NCBI GenBank assembly: GCA_007115705.1
Contig: QXEO01001857.1
Span: 62,001 to 126,000 of the forward strand
Direction: 5' to 3'
Length of the DNA: 64,000 nt
Source: Dactylis glomerata
Taxonomy: Eukaryota > Streptophyta > Magnoliopsida > Poales > Poaceae
Shown piece after piece: positions 11,902-23,359 of this stretch. Under the pieces are notes generated by a model that was not told the DNA's origin, made no database searches, and worked only from the letters and a program-made list of their open reading frames with translations. The position numbers and the translations under genes are program-made. Every line of letters starts with the position of its first letter. The stretch's first letter is position 1.

Positions 11902-14804
11902 AGCATCCCCAAGCTTTACTCCTGCTCATCCTCGAGTAGGTAAGTGATAACAAAAGAATAATTTTTGAGGTAACATGCACCTACACAATCTTGATCATGT
12001 ATGTAAGCATTTGTGAGCTGGGATCATAAGAACTTAAAACATGGGCATGAAGATATAATCTTGACAATAAGAAACTTAGCAACCATGTTGTAAACATGCA
12101 AATGAACACAAACAAAAGATCATGAAAATGAAACAATGAAAGTCAAATGTGTGTTCAAATCATAAGGAAAAACATACAAATGGTTTTCAGCTTGTCCTTC
12201 AAAGAGAGCAAAACATAAATACATAGGACACCTTCAAGTTTAAAAGGGCGACTAGATACAAATAATTTAAGAACAAGTGAAACCAACAATATGAATCAAT
12301 CAATAAACTTTGGGACAATGCATATCACACTAAGAATGACAACTATGCTCTCTTAATGGTCCATAAAGGAAGAAGGTGGTGACTCAACATAAAAGTAGAA
12401 GAAAGGCCCTTCGCAGAGGGAAGCAGTGATTGCAAGTTTTATAACCTTCAAAAATTATGGTACTTACCGGCTTTGAGCTCTCATTGCCCCCATCATAAGC
12501 ATCTTGAATGGTTAAAGTTAATGCGAGAATAATTATGATGCATATGCTTGACAAATCATAAGTTGAAAACCTCGTGCCCCGTGAATACGAGTACCCAAAC
12601 CTCATGCTACTTTACTTAGAGTCCTAAGCAAGGCTCTTGTCATTGTAAGTATATGCATATCATTGAGAACCGCCAATGGGGTACCTCCGTGCCCGATGAC
12701 ATGGAACAAGCCCACACCAAAATGATGGGACAAGCAGACAATGAACACCTCGACATCTTTTTTATTTGCCTTTTTGTTTAGCTTTTTATTGTGAGATGCG
12801 TCGTCGTATGTTCACCATGGGTATGCTGCAAATTTCCACCATGAATTATACATGGCTTAGATTGGCGGCCCGGCGTTTCCCTAACACATATACAAACTCC
12901 ATGATCCCCACAAGATTCCCAATTCATTTCACACCGCGGGCATCCATAAACAAAAGATCACAATATCAACTCAAATAAGAAGTGCAATGTTGAAAGCTTG
13001 CCCCATGATTGCATGGATGGGCTAGAATCCAACTTACAACTTGCAAGCATAACAACTCAGCATAAGAGACCACAATGTCAAATTTTTAAGAATAGGAAAA
13101 AGTAAAGTGTGCCTTCCGGTTCGTGAGAGCTTTACTGACCGAATTTTGCATAACACTGGTAAGAGTTTAATTTGAAGAGAAAATAAAAGCAAGTCAAATT
13201 TACTTGGAATAGCAAATTGTTAGTAGGTATGTATGGTGGACACTTTGGAAAACTTTGGCTTTTAGGAGTTGGATGCACGAGTAGAGCTCATACTCGGTAC
13301 AAGGCGAGGGCTAGTAAAAGACTGGGAGCGACCAACTAAGAGAGCAATAATGGCCATAATCATGCAAAGCGACAAAGCGACATTAAAAGAAGTATAAGAT
13401 GGCATCAAAAGTTAAAAACTAAATGATCATAGAGGCTATTGGCGACTTTGAAAGAGTCTAACATGTGTGAGCATGCGCCAAGTCAACCCAAATAAAGCAT
13501 CAAGGAGAAAACCAAAATAATGCTTCCATACAATAAAAACAACGCATGATTTTTTCAAAGGCTCATTAAGCAATCTCAGTTATTTGAGACAAGTCATGCT
13601 ACAGAAAAACCACTAAGTATACTATCAAAAATACATCAAGCATGACATGAAAAAGCCTAAGCCGCAGTCTACACAAGCTCCTTCTTGTACCACTATTTTG
13701 CACAAAGCTTTTTCTCTTTTCCAACACCATTTGAAATTTTTAAAGACACCTCTTTTGATGAAAACCAATAAAGATCAGAGGCAAAAATACACCTTGATGA
13801 AAAGATATGACAATGTCTGAACGCAAATCAAGGCAAAAACAAAAACCAAAAGCAGTAGCAGAAAAAGAAGAACACCCGGTGAAATTGTAAGAATGAAAAA
13901 CGGAGTGTTCTTTGCAAATGAAAACGAGTACATCTCCTCCAAAGGAAATTTGTTGGGGTCCAACCATTTATTGCAGAAAACAAACAAACTAAACCAACTA
14001 AGAAAACTAAAACAACTGACGCTCCAAGAAAAACATATAGTGCATGAAGCAATAAAAATATAGTGTCTTGAAAGGTGACCTAATTTTTGCCGATGAAGAA
14101 GGGGTGCCTCGGGGGCATCCCCAAGCTTTGACGCTTGTACTTCTTGGATATTTCTTGGGGTGATGCATGGGCATCCCCAAGCTTGATATTTTGTCCATTC
14201 TTCAACTCATCTCATCATTCTCCAATCCCTACACTTGAAAGCTTCCTTCATACAAAACTAAATACAATTCTATTAGCAACATTAGTGTAAGCATAATATA
14301 TAATCAACCTCTTTTTGCTTCAGGTTTCAACTCAAAACCACCACATATATAGCAAATACTACTGTAGCAACCTCCCCAAAAGTTCCGTGATCAAAAGAAC
14401 TCAAAAGAAAGCGATAAAGTGGCAAACACAAATAGTGGCAGAAATCTGTCAAAACTGAACAGCTGACAAAGGCCGAATTTTTGAGGGGTTTTCTGTTGCT
14501 CAACTCAAAAAGTGTTTAACTAACGAAAGTTTGGATATAACCTGGGGCATAAGCACAAGAAATCGCAGGTCCAAAAGATAAACAGAGAATTTATATGAAT
14601 TTTTACGGTGCAGCACCGAAAACAGTTTCAGGACAGCAACATCCCCCAAATCTTTACCTCACTCGAATTAGAGGCTTCTCTTGGCACAAAAATGAAATAA
14701 ACAAGATAAGGAGCGGTCATTACAGTAGTAATGACTTCCAAGACTCAAATAAAAGAAAAAGTACTGAAAATAAACATTGGGTTATCTCCCAAGAGTGCTT
14801 TTCT

Positions 14805-15887
14805 TTAACGCCTTTGAGCTAGGCTCAGTAATTTGAGAAGATGCTCACATACGAAATATGAATTGAAGCAGAAGAGAGCATCAAGGAGCAAATATAAAAC
14901 ACATTTAAGTCTAACCCACTTCCTATGTATAGGAATCTTGTAAGAAAATAAATTAAAGAAGCACATAGTAACAAGTATGGGTAGATAAAACAAGAGCAAC
15001 TTCGGAACTTTCAATATAAAGAGAGGTGTTTTAGTAACATGAGAATTCCAACAACCATATTTTCCTCTCTCATAATAATTTTCAGTAGCATCATGAACAA
15101 ACTCAACAATATAAATATCACACTCACCCTCTTTTGTTAAGCATGGAGGGCGATCAAATAAGGTATTAGTTAGAGAGTTACTCTTAATGGGAGGTAGACA
15201 TGGGTAGCTCCATTTTTCCTCCTCTTGATCATCACTCTCCTCCTCTTTTTCATCCAATGAGCTTCCAATTTCTTCTTCCATAGGCTCCTTCATGGCATTA
15301 GTCTCTTTCGTTGGAGAACATCTATTAAGATATTTAAGAATATAGCCATTTCCTTCCTTGTAATTATCAAAGCAAAATGTGAGTATATCATAAACCTCAT
15401 ATTTATAAGGTGCATCATCAGTATGTTCAAGCAAATAAGCAAGTTTGAATGCACCCTTCTAAGCAATAAATTCTTCAATTTGTTCCACATCATAAAAGTC
15501 GTAATTTCCATTAATATAAGAAGATATGGTAACATCATCATTATACTCACATTGAAAAGGGAGGTGTTTATACCTCCTACAGCAACAAGATTCATCAAAG
15601 CAATAAGTAACATTATAAGTAGAACACACATTTCTAGCAATGATATATAATCTATTGTTTTGTTCCCATAAGTGTTTCCCTTTTTGTGACAAGCGGTGTT
15701 CATCATAATAATTTTGCTGCTCTTCCGTGAACCCACCTTGCCAAAAAGATTTAGTTTCAAAGAAACCAACCATTGATAGAAAGCATGATAAAGCAAGACA
15801 AGTAAAACCAACTACAAAGGATTCTAATTTTTTTGGGTTTTTGATAAAAAATGATGCAGGTAAAATAAATAAAGTAAAGCAAAACAA
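14805..15887 (-). pseudogene. Unknown cargo ORF of element 1, one in-frame stop
   Basis: A single minus-strand frame runs from 15,887 to 14,805 (about 360 codons), broken only by one TAG near 15,459-15,461. I do not recognise a named domain. Visible parts are: a hydrophobic N-terminal stretch (two segments in the first 45 residues, partly encoded by the leader shared with element 2, so the true start may lie downstream); a soluble region containing FTEEQQNYYDEHRLSQKGK and LEHTDDAPYKYEVYD; an acidic run with EEEIGSSLDEKEEESDDQEE; and a strongly hydrophobic C-terminal 60 residues. It occupies exactly the slot that holds gag and protease in element 2. It could be a diverged structural protein or a captured sequence. 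Confidence 0.5.
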
Positions 15888-15974
15888 TAAAACAAAGTAA
15901 AGGATGTGTGTGCGAAAACTCCCCTCGCAGAAGTCTTCTACTTCCTCCCCGGCAATGGTGCCAGAAAATTAGCT

Positions 15975-17605
15975 TGATGCATGGTGAATGACCAGCCCGT
16001 TGGGAACCCCAAGAGGAAGGTGTGATGAGTATAGCAGCTAGTTTTCCCTCAGTTAAGAAACCAAGGTTTATCGTTCTTGGAGAGGAGAGACAAATGACTG
16101 AAGCTGATGCAGACTGGCTTAATAACTCTCCAACAAGGGCGCACTTGTTGACTCGTCTTCGACCAATAGCAACGCAGAACCTGCACACACACAACCAAGT
16201 ACTTTGCTCCCAACTTACGATGAGGTTGTCAATCTCACCGGTTTGCTTGAAACAAAGGTTATGAGTGTATCGAGTGGAAAACAATATAGTATGCGAGTAA
16301 AGTAAACAGTGTGAGTAAAGTAAACAGGTGATAGCAATATGATGGAAATAGGACCAGGGTCCACAGTTCACTAGTGGTGTCTCTCCATAAGATAAATAAC
16401 ACATGCTGGGTAAACAAATTACAGTTGGGCAATTGATAGAATAAAGATAACATGATATGTCAAGAAGATCACTATGAGATTTACTCTGGGCATTACAACA
16501 AGATACATAGACCGCCATCCAACTGCATCTATGACTAATAATCCACTTGTGGCGAATCAATCCGAGAACTCCACAAGTATTAAGTTGCGAACAATAGATA
16601 ATTGCATTAAGCAAAGTGTGTAATATAAACAAAGCATATGCCCTTGAGCATATGAATGTTGTTTTCTCCCTAGTAGCAACAGCACATCTATAACCTTAGA
16701 GGTTTCTGTCACTCCCCCAGGTTAAGTAGAGGCATGAACCCACTATCGAGCATAAATACCCCCTCTTGGAGTCACTAGCAACTAATCGGCCAAGATAGCT
16801 ACTAACAATGGAGAGCATGCAAGATCATAAACAACATAGAGATAACAAAAGATAATATTCAGTACAACAACTCAATCATAAACACCAATATTCATCAGAT
16901 CCCAACAAACCAAACATGTAGAATTACATAACGGTGATCTCAATCATGTAGGGTAGCTCATGAGATCTAAACATGAAGCACATGGTGGAGAAGACAACCA
17001 TCTAACTACTGCTATGGACCCATAGTCCAAGGTAGACTACTCACTCATCGCTCCGGAGGCAAGCATGGCGATGAAGAAGACCTCCGGTGGCGATTCCCCT
17101 GTCCGACAGGGTGCCGGGAAGAGCTTCTGGACCCTCCCGATCTTCGGGTTGACGGCGGTGGCGGATCGCGATGTGTTCTGGAAAAGTGATCAGGTCTTTA
17201 GGTTTTTTTCGTCGGGGGGTCTTTATAGGCGAAGGGGCGATGTTAGGAGTGGGGCCAGGCACCCTCACCCCATGGCGGCATGGCCAGGCCCCTGGCCGCG
17301 CGAGCCTGGTGTGTGGGGCCTTGGTGCCCCCCCCCCCCCCTCCTACTCTCCTTCGGATCTCTGGAAGCTTCCGGGTAAAATAAGACTTCAGGAAGTTGTT
17401 TCGTCCAATTCCGAGAATATTTCCTGTGTATCACTTCTGAAACACAAAAACAGCAGAAAACAGGGAACTGGCACTGTGGCAACTTGTTAATAGTTTAGTT
17501 CCGGAAAATGCATAAAAGTGCCATGAAGTGTAACGAAACAGTAGGCAAATGGTGTAAAAACAAGCATGGAGCATCAAAAATTATAGATATGTTGGAGACG
17601 TATCA
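15975..17605 (-). repeat. LTR B (5' LTR) of pol-less element 1
   Basis: 1,631 bp; ends with TATCA directly before the CATAC duplication. Contains a run of C at about 17,328-17,340 that makes it slightly longer than its partner. Confidence 0.92.
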
Positions 17606-18123
17606 CATACAACACTGGAGTGTCATCAAAAATTCTGCAGAAGACGTCTCTGACAAAAGAGCAATAGACGCCTTTTCGGCTGGACTTCATCGTTTGGACC
17701 TCGTGGAAGAGGTAGGGAGAACAAAGTCAAGGACAGTGTTGGAATTAATGAAAGTAGCCAACATATTTGCCGATAGAGAAGACGCATACAACAACAAAAG
17801 GGGACATTCACCAGAAGTCAACAGAACAAGCAGGCAAAGGCGAAGATACCGCAATGGAGACAGCCATGGAAGGCAAAATCAGATAGCCGCGGGATATGAC
17901 AGAAGGAACAAGGAAGGCTATGAAAACAAGGAGTTTCAGACAAGAGATAGTCGGGGAACAGAAAAACCAAAGTACTCCGGCCCGTCGGCAGAAGACATGC
18001 TATATGGAGCTTGTCGCATCCATTATGCGTACCTAGATGGGAAAAGAGTTTCCAACCACCAGATGAAGGATTGCAGAACCTTCCTAAGGTTGCAAAACGC
18101 CATGGATTCAAGCCAAGGAGCAT
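17606..18123 (+). pseudogene. Tat gag, C-terminal part with zinc-knuckle-like motif
   Basis: Resumes the capsid frame directly after the nested element and its duplicated CATAC, and is open to the stop at 18,123-18,125. Recognisable pieces are EDVSDKRAIDAFSAGLHR and a basic region with RQRRRYRNGD. A C...H...C arrangement, CRIHYAY...NHQMKDC, matches the zinc-binding end of Tat gag proteins. Confidence 0.75.
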
Positions 18124-18314
18124 GACAGGGAGGAAAAAGCATGAGTCAGGGATACCAAATGCAACGACTCACAAAGCAGCTGGAGTCAAAAGTATATATA
18201 TCAACAATGATCTAACCGGTGCCAAAGTCCAAGAAAGAGCGGAAGAGCATATCCAGATAGGTAAACCTGGCAATATCATCACCATCGGCTACTATAGAGT
18301 ACCTGCAATGGTCC

Positions 18315-18824
18315 GATCAACCAGTCAGATTTAGCAGAGCAGACCACTCGAGGAAAGTGCCTAGGCCGGGGCACGCACCGATGGTGCTAAAGGCGCAAAT
18401 AGGGGGATACGATATCGGGCGAGTATTCATGGACGCAGGAAGTGGCATAAACTTAATATATGCAAGAACTCTGAAGGCAATGTGTATCTCACTTGAAAGT
18501 CTAAAACCAATAGATTGTTCCTTCCATGGAATAGTACCAGGAGGCACAAATTACCCTCTCGGAAAAATAGAACTCGATGTTTGCTTCGGCAACAGCAGCA
18601 ATTATCGCAGAGAAAAGCTAGAGTTGAAGTCATGGCCTGGCCTTCATAGTATCATGCAATCCTGGGGCGCCCAGCATTTGCAAAATTCATGGCAGTACCC
18701 CACTATGCATACCTCATGCTCAAAATCCCAGGACCTAAAGGAACAATCACAGTTCAAGGCAGTTTTGAAGTATCCAACACTTGTGACAAAGAATTCAATA
18801 GGTTGGCGCAAACTTTCAGCATGA
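18315..18824 (+). pseudogene. Tat aspartic protease region
   Basis: The open frame 18,357-18,824 contains FMDAGSGINLIYARTL, the D-x-G active-site loop of retroviral-type proteases in the form usual for Tat elements, followed by GGTNYPLGKIELDVCFG. The protease cleaves the element's own polyprotein. The frame shifts before the reverse transcriptase, so the polyprotein is broken. Confidence 0.7.
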
Positions 18825-18984
18825 CAGCAGAATACGCAAGGTTGAAAGGCGAAACCGACTATAATGTGCTACCCGACGTTGGATGATCCCTGCCAGATCA
18901 GGCTTTCGATACAACTCAGGACTCAAAGAAAATCCAAGTCCACCCCACAGACCCGAACAAGACCACCTCCATAGCAGTAAACTT

Positions 18985-20430
18985 GGATCCCGCATAGGAA
19001 AGCGCGCTCATCTAGTTTCTCCGTGAGCGCGGGGAAATCTTCGCCTGGTATCCTTCGGACATGCCAGGGGTTCCCAGGGAACTCGTCGAGCACGCACTAA
19101 ACATGGATCCAAAAGCAAAGCAAGTCAAGCAGCCACTGAGAAGATTTGATGAACCCAAAAGGAAAGCAATAGTGTCCGAGCTACACAGGCTAGAAAACAC
19201 AGGATTCATTCGATAAATCAAAACATCGACTTGGGTATCTAATCCATTTATCGTCCCCAAGAAAAATACAGACGTACAAAGAGTATGTATCGACTACATG
19301 TCTCTCAATAAGCACTGTCCGAAGGATCCCTTTCCCCTACCTCGCATTGATCAAATAATAGACTCAACAACAGGGTGTGCAAGGCTTTCCTTCCTGGACG
19401 CATATTCTGGCTACAACCAGATCAAATTGAAGAAATAAGATGAGGAAAAAATAGCTTTTATCACACCATACGGCGTGTTCTGCTACCAAGTCATGCCTTC
19501 GGTTTAAAAAACACAGGAGCAACCTACCAGAGGATGATGCAAAATTGCCTTGGAAGTCAAATAGGATGCAACATTCAAGTCTACATCGACGACGTGGTCA
19601 TCACCACAAGAAAAGAAGAGTCACTAATCAGTGATCTAGCAGAAACCTTTGACAACTTAAACAAGTACAAGCTCAAGCTTAACCTGACAAAATGCTCTTT
19701 TGGGGTATCCGCAGGTTAACTCCTAGGATTCCTGGTATCAGCAAGGGGAATAGAGGCAAACCCAGAGAAGATCCAAGGAATATTAACGATGGGGAAACCA
19801 ACAAAGCTGCATGACGTACAGAAGCTCACAGGGCACGTCGTGGCACTTAGTCGATTCATGGCACGGTTAGGAGAAAAAAACACTTCCTTTCTATGCACTG
19901 ATGAAAAAATCAGACGACAAATTCGAGTGGACAGAAGAAGCGGACACAGCCTTCGCACAACTGAAAAGTGCTTTCCACACCTCCGGTATTGGTCGCACCA
20001 AAGGAAAAGGAGCCGCTACTACTATATATTGCGGCAACACATCAAGTGGTGAGCACAGTATTAGTAGTCAAAAGAAGTAAAGAAGGAAAAGCTCATGGAG
20101 TCCAGAGGCCAGTATATTTCATCAGCAAAGTGCTATCTCTAACAAAGCAAAGGTACCCGCATTACCAGAAACTTGCATACAGTATATTCACAACAGCACG
20201 AAAGCTACGATAATATTTTGCGGTACACCCAATTATAGTGGTTAACGAAGCACCACTATCCAACATATTGAACAACCCTTTAGCGACATGACATGTCTCC
20301 TTATGGGGAATCGAATTATCACCCTTGGACATCACGTACGAAAAGCGAAAGGTGATCAAATCACAAGTCCTGCCAGATTTAACAGCAGAATGGCTAGAAC
20401 TACAAAACACATGACCACCGGACTTATCGA
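18985..20430 (+). pseudogene. Tat reverse transcriptase and RNase H (broken)
   Basis: Matches to Ty3/gypsy reverse transcriptase appear in order: EIFAWYPSDMPGVPRELVEH, FIVPKKNTDVQRVCIDY, PLPRIDQIIDSTTGCARLSF, and the catalytic box YIDDVVITTRKEE at about 19,572. RNase H follows with RPVYFISKVLSLTKQRYPHY near 20,107. There are several in-frame stops (for example about 19,214 and 19,437) and a one-base loss near 19,497. The enzyme cannot be made intact. Confidence 0.8.
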
Positions 20431-21067
20431 GCATATGGACAATGTACTTCGAAGGATCAAAAAGGGTCCAAGACGCAGGAGCAGGAGTAGTCCTGATATC
20501 ACCACAAGGCGACAAATTGAAGTACGTTTTAAGGATGAGTTTTCCTCAAGCTTCCAACAATGAAGCCGAATACGAGGCTCTGCTCCATGGAATGAAAATG
20601 GCCAAAGCATGCGGAGCAACTCGACTAAAGATATTCGGGGATTCAAATCTCATTGTTCAACAAGTGATGAACAGGTGTGATGCCATCAGTGACAACATGA
20701 CAGCATACAGAAACTTATACTATTATCTAGAGGAAACATTTGATGGATGCAAAGTCTCGCACGTCAGCAGAGCCAGCAACGAGGAAGTTGACAATCTAGC
20801 AAATATCGGATCCCAATGCTTGCCTATACCGCAAGGAGTCTTCTGGGAAGAAATCATAAAGAGATCAATAAAGAACAACAAAGCTTCTACCACAGAAGAA
20901 CAAGTCCAGCACCAAGCAACAGGCTCGGGGGCTGGCAATAGAGGTACAGCGGAACCCAAAAAAGTTATGATGATCGAAGAAACCTGGATGCAACCATACT
21001 TGGCTTACATGGTCAACAAAACACTACCCGAAGACTACCCGAAGACACAGTACAAGCAAAAAGGATA
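20431..21067 (+). pseudogene. Second (archaeal-type) RNase H of the Tat element
   Basis: The open frame from 20,442 gives YFEGSKRVQDAGAGVVLISP, SNNEAEYEALLHGMKMAKA and KIFGDSNLIVQQV, the D-E-D pattern of a complete RNase H. It follows the first, degenerate RNase H, and this duplicated arrangement defines the Tat lineage of plant gypsy elements. This stretch is the least damaged part of pol, with 208 codons open. Confidence 0.8.
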
Positions 21068-21106
21068 ATACGACAATCCAAGGCTTTCATCGTGTTATAA
21101 GGGAAG

Positions 21107-21734
21107 TTGTACAAGAAAAGTATAACGGGCGTCGTGCAACGATGCGTTACTCCTCAAGAAGGACAAGAAATATTAAAAGACATCCACGCAGGAGTATGCG
21201 GACATCACGCTAGCAGCAGAGCCATTGCAGCAAAAGCTTTTCACGCAGGGTTCTACTGGTTGACAGCAATTGAAGATGCAAAGGATATAGTAAGGAAGTG
21301 CGAGGCTTGTCAATGTTTCGCATCTCGACCACACACACTAGTAGCAAAATTGCAACCAATACCACTGTCCTGGCCCTTCGCATAATGGGGTCTCGACATG
21401 GTAGGAAAATTGCACAAATCTTGGCCAGGAGGACATGTCTACATGATGGTGGCAGTCGACAAATTTACCAAGTGGGTAGAGGCAGCCCCCGTAACAACCC
21501 AAGATTCCACAGCCGCAATCAACTTCATCAAATCTATTGTTTTTTGCTTCGGAGTACCACATAGCATCATCACGGATAATGGGACAAACATCACATCAAA
21601 AGAGTTCAAGAGCTACTGTGAAAGCATGGGAATCAAACAGAAATTTGCGTCCGTAGCGCATCCAAAGACAAATGGACAAGTCAAAAAAGCTAATGGCTTA
21701 ATATGCAACGGGATAAAAAAGAGGCTATTAGCAC
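21107..21734 (+). pseudogene. Tat integrase, N-terminal and most of the core
   Basis: The zinc-binding H-H-C-C module is visible (IHAGVCGHHASS and CEACQC), then the core with WGLDMVGKL and IITDNGTNITSKEF. A stop interrupts just before the core (about 21,384). In the last catalytic motif the usual glutamate is replaced by lysine (NGQVKKANG). The domain is split at 21,735 by the second pol-less element. Confidence 0.8.
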
Positions 21735-23359
21735 TGATGCGTGGTGAATGACCAGCCCGTTGGGAACCCCAAGAGGAAGGTGTGATGAGTATAGCAGCTA
21801 GTTTTCCCTCAGTTAAGAAACCAAGGTTTATCGTTCTTGGAGAGGAGAGACAAACGACTGAAGGTGATGCAGACTGGCTTAATAACACTCCAACAAGGGC
21901 GCACTTGTTGACTCGTCTTTGACCAATAGCAACACGGAACCTGCACACATACAACCAAGTACTTTGCTCCCAACTTACGATGAGGTTGTCAATCTCACCG
22001 GTTTGCTTGAAACAAAGGTTATGAGTGTATCGAGTGGAAAACAATATAGTATGCGAGTAAAGTAAACAGTGCGAGTAAAGTAAACAGGTGATAGCAATAT
22101 GATGGAAATAGGACCGGGGTCCACAGTTCACTAGTGGTGTCTCTCCATAAGATAAATAACACATGCTGGGTAAACAAATTACAGTTGGGCAATTGATAGA
22201 ATAAAGATAACGTGATATGTCAAGAAGATCACTATGAGATTTACTCTGGGCATTACAATAAGATACATAGACCACCATCCAACTGCATCTATGACTAATA
22301 ATCCACTTGTGGCGAATCAATCCGAGAACTCCACAAGTATTAAGTTGCGAACAACAGATAATTGCATTAAGCAAAGTGTGTAATGTAAACAAAGCATATG
22401 CCCTTGAGCATATGAATGTTGTTTTCTCCCTAGTAGCAACAGCACATCTGCAACCTTAGAGGTTTCTGTCACTCCCCCAGGTTAAGTAGAGGCATGAACC
22501 CACTATCGAGCATAAATACCCCCTCTTGGAGTAACTAGCAACTACTCGGCCAAGATAGCTACTAACAATGGAGAGCATGCAAGATCATAAACAACATAGA
22601 GATAACAAAAGATAATATTCAGTACAGCAACTCAATCATAAACACCAATATTCATCAGATCCCAACAAACCAAACATGTAGAATTACATAACGGTGATCT
22701 CAATCAAGTAGGGCAGCTCATGAGATCTAAACATGAAGCACATGGTGGAGAAGACAACCATCTAGCTACTTCTATGGACCCATAGTCCAAGGTAGACTAC
22801 TCACTCATCGCTCCGGAGGCAAGCATGGCGATGAAGAAGACCTCCGGTGGTGATTCCCCTCTCCGGCAGGGTGCCGGGAAGAGCTTCTGGACCCTCCCGA
22901 TCTTTGGGTCGACGGCGGCGGCGGATCGCAATGTGTTCTAGAAAAGTAATTGGATACTTAGGTTTTTTCCATCGGGGGGTCTTTATAGGCAAAGGGGCCA
23001 TGTCAGGAGTGGGGCCAGGCGCCCTCACCCCATGGCGGCGCGGCCAGGCCCCTGGCCGCGTGAGCCTAGCGTGTGGGGCCCTGGTGGCCCCCCCTCCTAC
23101 TCTCCTTCGGATCTCTGGAAGCTTCCGGGTAAAATAAGACTTCAGGAACTTGTTTCGTCTAATTCCGAGAATATTTCCTGTGTATCACTTCTGAAACACA
23201 AAAATAGCAGAAAACAGGGAACTGGCACTGTGGTAACTTGTTAATAGGTTAATTCCGGAAAATGCATAAAAGTGCCACGAAGTGTAACAAAACAATAGGC
23301 AAATGGTGTAAAAACAAGCATGGAGCATCAAAAATTATAGATACGTTGGAGACGTATCA
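21735..23359 (-). repeat. LTR C (3' LTR) of pol-less element 2
   Basis: 1,625 bp, TGATGCGTGG...GACGTATCA on the plus strand, homologous throughout to LTRs A, B and D. Confidence 0.92.

Larger units (their letters stand above)
10281..17605 (-). mobile_element. Pol-less gypsy-type (LARD-like) element 1, nested in the Tat gag
   Basis: LTRs at 10,281-11,901 and 15,975-17,605 (about 1.62-1.63 kb) are flanked by the 5-bp duplication CATAC (10,276-10,280 and 17,606-17,610). The element reads on the minus strand: its LTR starts TGATACGTCTCC, a primer-site-like sequence (complement of TCCCCGGCAATGGTGCCA) is at 15,946-15,963, and the purine tract abuts the LTR at 11,902-11,917. The 4.1-kb interior has no reverse transcriptase or integrase. 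Apart from one cargo frame at 14,805-15,887 it is non-coding, so mobility would depend on an autonomous relative. The two LTRs differ by roughly 2 percent over the first 560 bp by eye, younger than the host Tat element, as nesting requires. Confidence 0.9.
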
